Below are positions 41,631 to 53,369 of a DNA stretch of 64,000 bases, in pieces (the stretch's first letter is position 1; every line of letters starts with the position of its first letter). Location: NCBI GenBank assembly GCA_000827325.1, contig KN832885.1, forward strand, positions 620,001-684,000, written 5' to 3'. The position numbers and the translations under genes were made by a program. This DNA is from Oidiodendron maius Zn (lineage: Eukaryota > Ascomycota > Leotiomycetes > Myxotrichaceae). Below the pieces are notes generated by a model. It did not search any database. It saw only the letters and a list, made by a program, of their open reading frames with translations, and had not been told where the DNA came from.

Positions 41631-44600
41631 ATGGCTGCCATTTCAAGAGAAGAAGCCCAACAATTCATCGACAATCTCAGAATAGACAACGGGGCTTTGA
41701 CCGAAGAAGATATCGACTTCCTCAAGCGAGAACGGCCTCGTGTACTACGAGCACTTGATACCGTACGGCGTAAGCTGGGTGCTTCAACCAAAACGTATGG
41801 ACTCCCTTGAAAGTAATGCTGAGTTTTAAGATATAAGGCTGCAGTACATGTACCAAACCTTGTCCCAGTGCTGACATTTGTGCGATAGTCTTGCCACCAA
41901 TCTTTACGCCAAAGACACCCGCTTTGTCTATGAACTGACCCAAAATGCTGAAGATAACAAGTACACTATCGCCAATGTTGCTTCCGAGCCCCCATTCCTG
42001 CATTTCTGCGTGTATCAGGACCGGATAGTGATAGACTCCAACGAGGATGGTTTTTCGAAGGCGAATATTAATGCCATCTGTTCCACTGGTGAGAGCACAA
42101 AGACATTTTCTCAAGGTTACATTGGAGAGAAAGGCATCGGTTTCAAGTCTGTCTTCAAAGTTGCCCGCAAAGTTCACGTACAGTCCGGTCCATTTTCATT
42201 TTCGTTTAAATACCAGCATGGCGAAGAGGAAGATGGGCTTGGTATGGTCACGCCAATGAACGAAGACCCTCTTGATATCCCTAATGGCGTGCGGACTCGA
42301 ATGATATTGTATCTTTTGGAACAATGTGACCGGGCCAAGTTGTACAACGAGTTTGCGAGTCTCCCGGACACTTTACTGTTGTTTCTAAAGAAACTGAAAC
42401 AACTCAGTATCAAAATCAGCCTTCCAGGTTATTCCCAAGTGGAACAAATGTACTCTTTGTCTTCGAAAGATAACCGTGTGAGTATCTGTAAAAGAATGGT
42501 AAATTCAAAATCTTCGTCGACTCAAGACTATCGGATCATACGTCACCAGGTCACTAATATGCCGAATGACCATGCTCGAAAGGGTATTAATGAAGCCGAA
42601 GTAGTTCTTGCATTCCCACTGGATAGAGATGACGTTCCTGTTCTAGAGAATCAGCACGTATTTGCGTTCCTCCCTTTGAGGAAGCTTGGGTTCAAGGTCG
42701 GGTTCTAGATTTACTTTGACATCTCACTCATGAACATAACTAACACACGATATATATATAGTTCCTCATTCAGTCGGATTTTATCACGCAGGCAAGCCGT
42801 GAAGACGTTTTTGATTCCGAATGGAATAATCGCTTGTTGGATGAAGTCACAATCGCATTCATATACAGTATTCGAGGATTTTTAAGCCACCCAAAGTTGA
42901 AGAATTCTTGGGTGCGATATGTTCCAAAGGATCAAATTGCCGACGACTTTTGGGGGCAATTGCAGAATAAGATTATGACGGCTCTCTCTTCGGAACGGGT
43001 ATTCTTCTCAAGAAGAGAATCTCTTCTGCCAGCAAGTCAGTTGCGAATTGTAACGGAAGAATACAGAGACAACGAAAGACAGCCCCTACTTCCAGATCTT
43101 CGTACTGGACCAACAGAATATATATCAGAAGTCTATGATGAAGAGCTGGACCTTCCGGTCCTGAGGAAATTAGGAACTGAACAGCTCACGGACTACGAGT
43201 TCTTGAAAAGATTGGAGCAGGATCTCGACCAACCTCACCCGCATTTATATACCAGAGACTTGGCCACCACATGGCATACAAAAGTCGCGAATCTCTTGAT
43301 CAGAAGCCTCTCTCATCATTCTGAATGCGTCAAGAGGCTAAAACTCGTGCCTCTTGATTCTGGAAATTGGATCCGCTCGCTAAATAACAACATTTATTTC
43401 CCAACGTCTGGGGGCATGGAAATACCAAAGGATTTGCCATTAAATTTGCTTCACCCACGTGTATTGGACAATACGAGCCGAAAGAATCTTTTCGTTCGAC
43501 TAGGAGCCACTGAGTGCAAACCACCAACTGTGTTTCCCCTTATTAGCAAGCGTTACAGATCTTACGGTGTAACCCTTGAACAGAGCCTCTCTCATATCAA
43601 GTTTATGTTCTGGCACCAAACGGAATTACCTTCGGGGAAAATTGATCTTAGGCTTGCACCAAAGGGTGATGACCAGTATTTCAGTCCTCATGATCCCCAC
43701 AATGGCTGGACGTACTGCCCTCAATCTACGCAATCCTGTGCAATGTCCAAAATCTTTGATACGGTACCGAAAAAATTAAAAAATCATGTCAGATTTCTGA
43801 ATCCCGTCTACTATGATGAACTCAAGAAGTTGGGTCGGCGTAATGACCTGGATGGGCAGGAATGGCTTCGGAAAATTTTCGATATCAAGCAATTACCCCA
43901 AATTTTACAAAGAGTCTCTAGGCGAGATCCATCGTACGAAGTAGAATATATTAGACAAAACAGGCCAGAATTTCTTCTCGGGGTACTTGAAGCCAATTAC
44001 CATGTGTTCCGAGAGGATGATCCGTGGGATGAACTATTCAAATCAACTAGAGTTCCTATTCAAGACTCTGGAACGTTAATGAAACTTGACTACACTCATT
44101 TACCATTACCCGGACTGAAGAAGATTGTTAACAACCTTGGGCTGGGAAAAGGGTTTGGATTTCTCAAAGAAGTTGGGGATATTACCGATAGCACAGCCGC
44201 CAAATGGAGATTTCTAAAGCGTTTTGGAGTTGGAGTCGAAGAAGACCAAGCATTCTGGCTAGCACTTCTGGAGCAGGCTCGAATCAAGAACAATGTTCCT
44301 GATAGAGCCGTTTTTGAAATATATGCAAACCTGCAGAGGTTTGTAAGAGACGAAGAAATAAAAAAATTGAAGTAAGCTGATTTATTTTTATTAGCTGCTT
44401 TGGGCTGTCAATAACGTTAATTCTAGGAATGCGTTTAAGAAGGATTTCATCTATATTCCTTCAGTGGATGGAGAGCCAGCGTCTTGGAATTATCTCAACT
44501 CATGTGTATGGAATTCTAAAGAGTGGTTCACATTCAGAACCCGCCTCGGCGCCTTTGAGCCTTACAAAAAACTCGCTGGTCTCTTTAAAAGCGTGCTAGG

Positions 44601-46791
44601 ATTGCGCGACGCCGACTACGACAATTATCTAGAATATCTTCAACATATCAAGTCCTCCAGATCGTACCTTACGCCAGAAGAAAGGGTGAAAATTCCTCGC
44701 CTGTACGAGGAAATGGCCAAAGAAAGTACGGACAGTGCCAAATCCAAGAATATCCGGTATGTTACAAGATAGAAGTAATTACTCCAAGATTATAGGAGTA
44801 TAGTTCTAACCTTCAAAGTGCCGATTTTATGGAAGATGAACTTATATACAACCCAAAACATCAATCATGGCACAGTTTATTGTCTTGTATCTGGGCCGAA
44901 CATCATATACAGCTACCTGGAAAATATTCTATCGCCACTGACTACAAGGAACTAATGTCCTTCTTTGTTAAGGCCCTCCAAGTCGCCAAGCCAAATTTGA
45001 AGATGCATGTCCTCGCCCTCATAGAGAAAACGTCAGAGAATCCCAACAAGAGAGATATTATACAAGAGATGTTAAATATTTGCGCATTTGACCTAACTCC
45101 TCAGACATTAGAAGATCTTTCCGAATGTAAGTGCCTACCGGTTAAGCGGCCATCCGGGGAGCTACGGTGGCAGAACAAGTCTGGATCATTCGCGATTGTC
45201 GATCGGCGTGATTATGGCGAAATATTTGGTGGCAAAGTGAATTTCCTAGATTTTTCATTAGAAGAGGTCCATTCTTTGAATTCTTTACTGGTAGGGTTAG
45301 GCCTAGAGGGACGATACACATCCAAGGCCGTTCGAGAGATCACAACGGTGCAGGGTGGGTCATTAAACCGGCGCCTTACTACTGATCTTAGGAAGAAAGC
45401 ATATGCTATTTGCCGGTAAGTACCTAACCTAATCTTGTAGAATACAATGAGTATGTTTTAATACCTCTAGATATGCTGCTCATCTTAGAGCCCGAGAAGT
45501 TCAGAACGACCTAGCCGCCTGCTACAGCACCTTACAGAATGTGAACGTCTATACCAGTGACGGTATTTCTAAGTCCGTATCCATAAGGCAGCACGGCAAT
45601 TCCGTGACTGTTCCACAGGAAACAGCATATTTCCACCTTCAAGTGGACGATGGCAAACTCAACCTCTATGTCCCCAAGAGAAAACAACGACGTCAGGTTT
45701 GTCTTAATAGGCAGCTTCCAATCGACCTTCTCAGGCACTTTGGAGTCCCAAAGTCGGCTCCAGCGGGGGAGCTGGGTCCTATTATTACGGCTTCTCACCT
45801 TTCTATAGTTGATGAACTACTTGAACTTGCTGGTATCATCGAACTAGATGGGATTGAAAGGCCAGAAGATGAAAATAAATACGAGTCAAGTTCATCCGAG
45901 ACAGAGGAAATACCAGACAGCATTGCTCAAACACCTCTTACTCCACAATCTGTTGGTAGTATCTCTCCAGATGCTTTATCCGTGTCAAGTGTTGGCGGAG
46001 GCTCCATCCTAACCCCAGCTCTGTCGTTCACTTCTAGGTCGCCCAAGACATCCGAGCGGCCGGATCTTTACAAGCGATTGCTAAACGCAGTTGTTCTGCA
46101 TGCACACAATATTTCAGACCTTCCTCGTGTAGGGAATACTATTGCAGCATCGATATCTAGTAGTTGGGACTTCGATCTTTCGCTTGCAGTTGCTTCGCCC
46201 TTCGCCAATGAGAAGGAGGTCAAAATAGGCGCGGCGGGGGAATTTTTCGTAAGTAGAACCTTGAGCATGGATAACGACTGAGATGCACATTATATTAACT
46301 GTTGGCAGGTTTACCAACTCTTGAAACGCCTTAACTTACCTGGCTTTGATATTAATAACTGGCAAAGCACAATCCGGGACCGTGTCGCGTTGCATGAGCA
46401 TTATCAGGATATTACTACATATCCTGGCCACGAAACTGCAGATATTGTCTATAACGACCAAAGGAGCGCTCTCACTGGATTGTTAATTGAAAGAGGGTAT
46501 CTCAGGAGCGCTCTATGGAGTGGACGCTCTCCAAAGTACTATATCGAAGTAAAGACAACAACAGGGCCGCAGGACACACCATTCTATTGCAGTCAAAACC
46601 AATATGAAATGATGGAGAGCATGCGGCTGGACGAGACTAATTCTTTTAATGAGATATACCTGATTGCTAGAGTATTTTCGCTAGGTAACTGGGGGATGGG
46701 GCTAAAATTGTACCTGGACCCGGCGGTTCTTCGCAAGGAGAGGAAGCTGGAGTTCAGAGCAGACAAATACACCGTTACACCTCTATCATAA
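41631..46791 (+). CDS. Giant GHKL ATPase with C-terminal DUF3883 (NOV-like)
   Basis: Large protein joining an HSP90/histidine-kinase-type ATPase to a DUF3883 domain. Seven exons (41631-41794, 41889-42696, 42762-44371, 44427-44756, 44819-45415, 45471-46248 and 46309-46791) give 1,589 aa with every phase closing. The Bergerat ATP fold shows the N box ELTQNAEDN (N74), the G1 box NEDGFS (D108-G109) and the G2 box GYIGEKGIGFKS (131-142). A long helical middle of about 1,200 residues has no recognised domain. The end has IGAAGEFFVYQLL, then D1474 and YIEVKTTTG with E1509-x-K1511, the pattern of restriction-nuclease-like folds. Plant NO VEIN and sacsin-like proteins share parts of this plan, and DUF3883 occurs in bacterial defence genes. 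Same strand as the HET gene 1.6 kb upstream. Cellular role unknown. Confidence 0.88.
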
Positions 46792-46875
46792 GATGGATTA
46801 TCGGGTTGAAAACAATGGTTGGATATGAATTCTGTGTCCCGGGAACCAAATGCCGGTCTTAGTTTGTTATATAAC

Positions 46876-48189
46876 TTATAGCTCTCCAATTCTCTTACAC
46901 ATCTCCTCCTCAAACAACCGCATCATCTGTCGCGACTTAACATCTCCAGTCGGCACCACATTGCAGGCATACATCCAACTCAATCCACTCTGTCTATCAA
47001 TCGACCAGAGTAGATTTGGTAGGCCGCCCCAGCTAAGTGTTCCGCTCTTTGAACCAGATTCCCTATCTTCCATTAGAATGGACCCAGCGAGGCCGTGCCC
47101 GAGCTTGCTTGGAGGCTTCTGAGTAGCGGACTGCTGAATAGTCGCCAAGTAGTTCATCATCTCATTAAATTTCTTCTGGCAGTCCTCTGACAACTGAGGG
47201 CTGAACATCTCGTCAATGGTCTCAGACATGAGAAGCCGACCGTCATCAGCACAGATAGACTCGAGGATTTTGATAAACTCCACAGCGGATCCAACAGCTC
47301 CTCCACTCCCAAACTCATCGGCCACCGGATCATCGTACAATTTATCATCTATCCATCTTACCTTTGCGTCAGTTGGTTGTCCTATTACATACACCCCCTG
47401 CTCTCCTCTCATCGTCAGCGTAACCAAGTTCTGTTTTACCTCTGGCTTCAATTCTTGGTGGAATGTGATATTCTTAATCCCAAGAGGATCCCAAATGTAC
47501 TTCTGCATATAAGCCTCGAGAGACATATCATTCAGACGCATGACCAGAATTCCAACCCAGTCAGTACTGGCCCCGTATGACCAACTTGTTCCTGGTTCGA
47601 AAATGAGTGGTTTAGTTGCGAACTCCATGAGCGACATGCCCTTCTTATTTTGGCTTTGGCCACCTATTGACTTACGCCAGCGGCGTAAAAGGGGATTTGC
47701 ACGCTCGAATCCGAATCCTGATGTGTGCGTGAGGAGTTGTCTGAGCAGTAATTAGCATACTGTTGAAAATTAAAATCTCTCCCTCACCGTAAAGTAATCT
47801 TATTCTCAGCTTTCTTCAGGATGGGTTCCTCTGTGCCTTCTTTAAACTCTGTAATAATATCACAATCTTTCAATTCGCTCAAAACCTCGCCCAAGTCATC
47901 ATCAAGCCCAACTTGGCCTCTTTCCACACATTGGAGCGCAGCAATGGAGGTCATGAGTTTGGTGCATGATGCCAGGATGAAAGTGGCATTCAAATCCATC
48001 TGCTCCGTGGGAGACTTCATTCCAAAAGCTTTCTGGTACATAAATGCGCCTGGAAGACTGTGTTAGCTGATTTGATGCTAGTGCCCGACAGCGGGGAACC
48101 CCACCATCAACGCCGCTGGCAACGAGCACCACACCTGGGATGTCGCCTGTCGCACAGGCAGCATCGAACTGATCCTCTAGAGAAGACAT
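46876..48189 (-). CDS. Beta-lactamase-fold serine hydrolase/transesterase
   Basis: Serine hydrolase of the class C beta-lactamase / EstB / LovD fold; fungal members act as esterases or acyltransferases, often in secondary metabolism. Minus-strand exons 48189-48105, 48049-47788 and 47740-46876 give 403 aa. The nucleophile motif is S56-C-T-K59, and the second catalytic site is Y171-G-A, where Y-x-N would be usual. LLTHTSGFG is the typical segment between them, and the third region is near HGLAGSILMED and WGGLPNLLW. No signal peptide, so probably cytosolic, like LovD. The gene ends 85 bp from the stop of the ATPase-DUF3883 gene (convergent) and starts divergently from an Old Yellow Enzyme gene. 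Confidence 0.88.
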
Positions 48190-48825
48190 TCTGCTATTTA
48201 ACCGAGGTATAAGAAGACTCCTTTGTCACTTGACGGAAATGCCCAGCCTTGCGGTGCGCTTAAGCAACTTTGAGTTCGGTAGGATCGGGTCTGCCAACAG
48301 CGAACGGGTAAAATCCGATCTGCCGCATCTTACCAACCAATGTTGACTAGCGCGCGCAGAAGACATAATAAGGCGAGACCAATTTAAAGCAATGATAACG
48401 AGACACACTTTCCCGCTTCGAAAACAAAATTAAAATATACTGTAACAGGATTTGCTAAATCAGGCGACTTGTAACTTTACCTCGGCTCGCTCTCGGTTCT
48501 TGAGGGGCTATGCGGACAGTTTCAACACTCCGTTTAGTGTTCGGTGGAGATTACACGGAGCAATCCCAATTCCGCCGGTTGTGAATTCAACCGCAGCATG
48601 AATTCCCTCTCTACGCCTCTCTACGCCTCTTTCTCATCCCCTTTCCGGCAAGCGGTAAGGATATTTCATTTGCACGTGATGTCCACACACCCAGAATCGT
48701 TGGCTGAGGACTGCTCTCAAGCCGAGGTCCTGCAGTTCAACATTTAATCTGCAGGGGATATATTTCTCTCCTCTCTACTGTGCTCTCTCACTCTATTTCA
48801 GAGAAAGAACCTCGATCTAGATGAT
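48190..48825. promoter_or_regulatory. Divergent promoter hydrolase / OYE
   Basis: 636 bp between divergent starts. Contains the direct repeat ctctctacgc at about 48607-48626 and a pyrimidine tract before the OYE start. No known binding site is assigned. Confidence 0.35.
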
Positions 48826-50327
48826 ATGGTGATGCTGCTGTCAGAAGAAATCACGCTGCCATGTGGTCTTCGCCTGCCAAATCGGCTCTGCAAGGTACAA
48901 ATAAGACCTGAGCTTTGTTGCGTCCGCCTACATGTGCTGATACCTAGCTGCTTAGGCGGCGATGGCAGAGTCGATGTCACCTAGCCACATTCCTGACAAG
49001 AGACACGCAAGAGCGTATGAAGATTGGGCAGATGGAGGATGGGGACTAATCCTAACAGGTGAATAAATCACGATATCTTGTTATAATTAATAAAAATTTT
49101 GGGTTTACATGTTCTGTTGCTAAAAAATACTCGATAGGAAATGTACAGATCGGCGACACGTATCTTGGAACGCCGGAAGACGTTGCAATCCTCAAGAGAC
49201 CATCAGCGGCAGCAAAGGAGATCAAAGATTGCTGGAATGTTTGGGCAAGCACGTGCCAGCGCAATGGGACTCCAGCAATCGTGCAGATAAACCACCCAGG
49301 ACGACAATCCCCGTTTTGGTGCGGCCGTCGCAGTTTTTTTGCTAAGACCATTGCTCCATCCCCCGTGGAGCTGAACTTGGGCTCTAGTGTTGTAGAGAGA
49401 TATGCTGTGTCCTTTGTGTTTGGAACACCAAGGGAATTGACGATTGAAGAGATCTCTGGCGAAGGGGGGATAATAGATCAGTATGTTGAAGCGGCGAAAG
49501 TTTCATTCGATGCAGGGTTCAAAGGAGTACAGCTCCATGGAGCGTAAGATGTCGTCGATTAAGACCCCAAGCGTTGGACAGCTAATTATTATCACAGCCA
49601 CGGGTATCTACTCACCCAGTTCCTATCCCCTCGAACGAACCTCCGAACGGATGAATTCGGTGGAAGCTCCGCGAAGAGAGCCGAGATTGTCCTGCGCATC
49701 ATCCATGGCATTAGGAAAGTCACAAACAGGGAATTCTGTATTGGTATTAAGATGAACAGTGTAGACGCCTCAACTTCGGATTCCGTGTCCGACGTCTTGG
49801 AACAAATCAAGCTCATCGTGGAGGCAGGAATAGATTTTATCGAGATTTCGGGAGGAACCTACGAGAATGCACTCATGACAAGGGTCACTGACGCACTCCC
49901 AGATCCCGATAGTGCTGCTACCAAGAAAACTGCCGCACGAGAGAGCTTCTTCCTAGAGTTTGCCAAAACGGTGCGGGATACTTTCCCTAATCTTATCCTC
50001 ATGGTCACCGGCGGATTCCGGTCGAGAGTCGGAATGGAAGAGGCAATTACCTCCGGCGCATGTGATTTGATAGGTATTGGTCGCCCATCGGCCGTGCTAC
50101 CTAAATTACCGAAAGAGATCATCTTGAACACGGAAGAAGTGTCGGATGAAGAGGCTCATGTTGCACTTACGCCTGTTCAGATTCCATTTCTTGTGTGGAT
50201 GATACCGATAAAGCAGGTCGGCGCAGGGTTTCAGACTGAATACTACGGGCAACAAATCCGGAGGATGGGAAACGGGCTGAGACCAAGAGATACAAGGCTA
50301 CGAGCATCTGAAATGGGCCGGCTATGA
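48826..50327 (+). CDS. Old Yellow Enzyme-type NADH:flavin oxidoreductase
   Basis: FMN-dependent ene-reductase of the Old Yellow Enzyme family, reducing activated C=C bonds with NAD(P)H. Exons 48826-48894, 48956-49058, 49138-49543 and 49598-50327 give 435 aa, all in phase. The N-terminus LPNRLCKAAMAES and then WADGGWGLILTGNVQIGDTY are joined across introns. QINHPGRQSP, LHGAHGYLLTQFLSPRTNLR and DEFGGS are hallmark strings, and the FMN-phosphate region is TGGFRSR...GIGRPSAVLP. The active-site pair is His-His (LHGAH), as in several bacterial and fungal members, instead of His-Asn. The chosen start is the first in-frame ATG after a possible 3' splice site, and the protein is some 25 residues shorter at the front than usual, so an extra 5' exon may exist. 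Confidence 0.88.
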
Positions 50328-51627
50328 ATTTCTGCTTTATAAATGGGCGAATGGGTAATGCCACGGACCAGAGCGTGAGGACGCCGGGAGAGAGGTACTG
50401 AGTTTCAACCGGTTTCTGTATTGCAGTGCGAGGACACATGGGGGGTATAGCAGTCTTGTCAACCTGCTAATAGACGTTCTCATTTACGTACCATCGGCGA
50501 TGATCTAAGGTTACTCGCAAATTAGAATGTCTCACCCTCAGATGGAGCTACGGAAATAGTCATGGGCGTAACATCAGAGGGCTCAGATTACTCCAAGCCA
50601 CTGACCTATTTCCTACCATATTTCTGCAATTCAATTCTATTTTGGGCCGAATAATATTTCCCTACCCATTCTCGGAGGGAGTTATGTAACTGATGATGTC
50701 AAACCGGTTGTGGCAATACCGGAATTAGATCGCCGACTCGTGGGATAGCCTGGGCAAAACTGGCCAATAGAGTGGTGCAAGGTGAGACACCAGTTAATAA
50801 AATCCGGGGAAATTCCCCTGACCTGCCTTTTTGACGACTTGGATGTTAAAATTCAAGTAGTGGACCCTCAACATTGCTTGTTTGTTTGCCCTAAGTATCA
50901 GGTATGAAAATAAGCCACAGTTTACGAATCTTGGCAAAGTGTGAGCTCAGTATATATATCTTCAAGCCACCCACGATCAATCTTTGCGATTTGTCAAGAA
51001 TTTTAGATGGCAGACGGTTTTCGATGGGGATGTTGCATGAGAAATGCCGCCGACGAAATTATGGCTCGTCATCGTGCACATGGAAATAGCCACCTCCAAC
51101 TACACCGATGTTTTGTTCGAAACAGACATCTACCCACAACTCTGTCTCTACTGTAGCTGACTAGACATACTAATTGAGCAATTGGAGATAGTTTGGAGCA
51201 TAATAATATCCTTGTAGTTCAAATATACCGAGGCCAATATGTTCGTCTGGAATTTTTGTGTATCCGCCTCTGAGCTTGACTTCTACGCCTGATAAAGCCT
51301 AGTACGTCATTAGTGTGACGTGGGGAAACTACGTAAATTTCCTGCACTACTACATGGTACCTGATAATCTTTGGGGCCACTGAGACACTTTACCAACTGG
51401 AGCAGAATAAGATCTAGATGTACCGAATGTCTCACAACTGTTCTATCTTTAAGTTAAAACCAGAATGCCACTATTTTCAACGATCCTTGATAACGTTTCT
51501 GAACCCGCCCTTATAAAACCCTTAAGCTCCCCTGCTCTACCATTTTCAACACTTTCATTTCGCCTAAGATATTTCGCATCCATAACACTATTCAACCTCC
51601 TCGTTATAGCCTCAATCAAAAATCACC
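50328..51627. other. Intergenic 1.3 kb, no gene seen
   Basis: Between the OYE gene and the small secreted protein. AT-rich patches occur; no repeat, RNA gene or coding remnant was recognised. Confidence 0.45.
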
Positions 51628-51944
51628 ATGAAGCTCTCAATCGTCTCATCCGTTCTTATCTTCGGCATGGCCCTCGCGTCTCCAGCTGTCAGATTGAATA
51701 TTAAGGTAACGTCGAATATCTTTTTGGAGATATATCAAAAGTCGCTAATACGGCTGAGTAGCGCCGGGATTTACCAACAGTTCCAGATAGTGGTACAACT
51801 GGTCTTGTAGGAGATTTGCTTGCTGTGCTAGGTTTAGATTATGTGACGCAACGTGATACAACATCGGATCTGGGAAATACGGCGAACAAAATAGTGGATG
51901 TGGTGGGACAAGTCGTTTCCCAGGAAGCTAAAGAGGAGTCTTAG
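51628..51944 (+). CDS. Small secreted protein with Kex2-like site
   Basis: Tiny gene too short and split to show as one frame. Exons 51628-51705 and 51762-51944 give 86 aa. Residues 1-18 form a signal peptide (MKLSIVSSVLIFGMALA, cleavage near ASP-A). A basic site K26-R27-R28, made by joining the exons, fits Kex2 cleavage; the mature part would be DLPTVPDSGTTGLVGDLLAV and onward to a Glu-rich end, without cysteines. The middle is Gly/Leu/Val-rich and could form an amphipathic helix. The intron has GTAACG and a TAG acceptor, and exon phase closes at zero. No family recognised. Possible roles are a secreted peptide precursor or an effector-like protein; this is inference. Confidence 0.6.
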
Positions 51945-52401
51945 AAACTCGCCACAGGGGAGACAATAGAGGGGACACCTGCCACAGAGAACTAACAGGG
52001 CCCTTGCAAAACACTCTTTTGACGTCGTGGAGATTTGAGTTGGTAGAGTCAATATTTTCTTGGAGTGACGGAGTATGGTCCAAGTTTCAACTTGATTCAG
52101 CTTTCATTATTTAATATAGTTAATTGTTAATTCTTTATTTCAAATTTGCTCTCTGCCTCGAGTTCAAGCTATATTACATGCTCAATACTCAAACTTCTGA
52201 TCCACAATCTTCTCACTCAAGTTCCACAGCTGCTCTGCTTCAATTGAGTCCCTGGCCCAGCTTCGCACTTCACTGGGGCTCACTACCTGGCTATCGCTTA
52301 AATAAGATCTGTTATATTCTGCACCATCAAATTAGATTTCTCTATCTAGACATAACAGTGGTCTAGCAAAATGGTGATATGTGGAAAGTGAAAGGGTTAT
52401 G
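51945..52401. other. Intergenic, convergent 3' ends
   Basis: Between the small secreted protein and the short-chain dehydrogenase; AT-rich, nothing recognised. Confidence 0.4.
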
Positions 52402-53369
52402 CTAACCAGGCAGATCCAAACTCGGATGAAAAGCCGCAAAGACGTGAGTAGCAGCACCCTGAGAGAGCGTTTTAAAGTGAAATGGCCCCCAATAAGTCCT
52501 GTGACCTTGCTTTCGATCTAACTGCCCTGTATGCGTATTACACTAGGTTAGAACATATTCCCTACAACTTTCTAAGGTCCTATGCTCTTACCGAGTTCTT
52601 GAAAATCATCCATTGATACGTCTCTACCAAGCTGAGTTTGAATTACACCTGGGTGGAGGCTCACGGAGACGAGGCCCTGTTTCCCCAATTTATGGGCGAG
52701 AGACACAGAGAACAGCATGTTCGCGGATTTAGATTGACCATATGCAACCCAGTTATTGTATGTGTTGCCATCCTATTATTCCACACGAGTTGAATTAGTA
52801 TTCTTAATTTCTTGAAGAGGATCTGCAATTCTTACATCGAAATTCCAGTCCTCGAATCGGATCGGCCCCAAGCGGTACCCGTTGCTGGTCACGTTAACAA
52901 CCCTAATCGGCAATTTCTTAGCCAAAATCTTTGGCAATAGTAAGTTGGTTAAAAGAAAGTGGCCGATATGATTGATTCCAAATTGGCTCTCAATACCATC
53001 GACCGTCTTCGAATATGGACACGCCATGATACCTGCGTTGTTGACGATTACATCTAAATTCTCGTCGAGCGCATTGATCTTCGCAGCAGCCTCTCTTATT
53101 TGATTTTGTGATCCTAGATCCAACTCAATGGGCCATGTTCGGACTGCTGGCGCAGCTGCGGTAATCTCTCGGGCTGTTGCCTCCACCTTTGAAATATTGC
53201 GAGCAGCGAGAATGATACAAGCCGGCTCATACTTTGCAATGGTAATAGCAAACTGCGCGCCAAGTCCTCCAGGGCTCACACCGGTGACTAGAATTGTCTT
53301 GTTTGCAATTTGGGACCGGCAATCTAATGCCACTTGCTCAGCGGTTGTATCTGCATTGTACGGACTCAT
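52402..53369 (-). CDS. Short-chain dehydrogenase/reductase
   Basis: NAD(P)-dependent oxidoreductase of the SDR family, retinol-dehydrogenase-like group. Minus-strand exons 53369-52836, 52772-52592 and 52526-52402 give about 279 aa. The cofactor motif is TGVSPGGLGAQF near residue 30, with NNAGIMA, NVTSNG (catalytic Ser region) and the active-site YGQSK, which is completed only after the first intron (GTAAGA donor, ATAG acceptor). Ends of the chain read LDRKQGHRTYWGPFHFKTLS and QGAATHVFAAFHPSLDLPG. Relatives usually continue with a short strand (NGxYLxD); here a stop follows, unless a further small exon is spliced on. Substrate unknown. Possible co-function with the nearby OYE gene and hydrolase is inference. 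Confidence 0.85.

Noticed and set aside
42697-42761. Stop codon after GFKVGF as the end of an independent ATPase gene
   Set aside because: A GTCGGG donor and ATAG acceptor join GFK to FLIQSDFITQASRED, the expected continuation of the ATPase domain.
48220-48310. Possible 5S rRNA-like stretch (aactttgagttcggtagg)
   Set aside because: It does not match the conserved 5S boxes and no 5S fold is apparent.
49544-49597. Apparent frameshift in the Old Yellow Enzyme gene
   Set aside because: It is a normal 54-nt GT-AG intron that restores LHGAHGYLLTQF.
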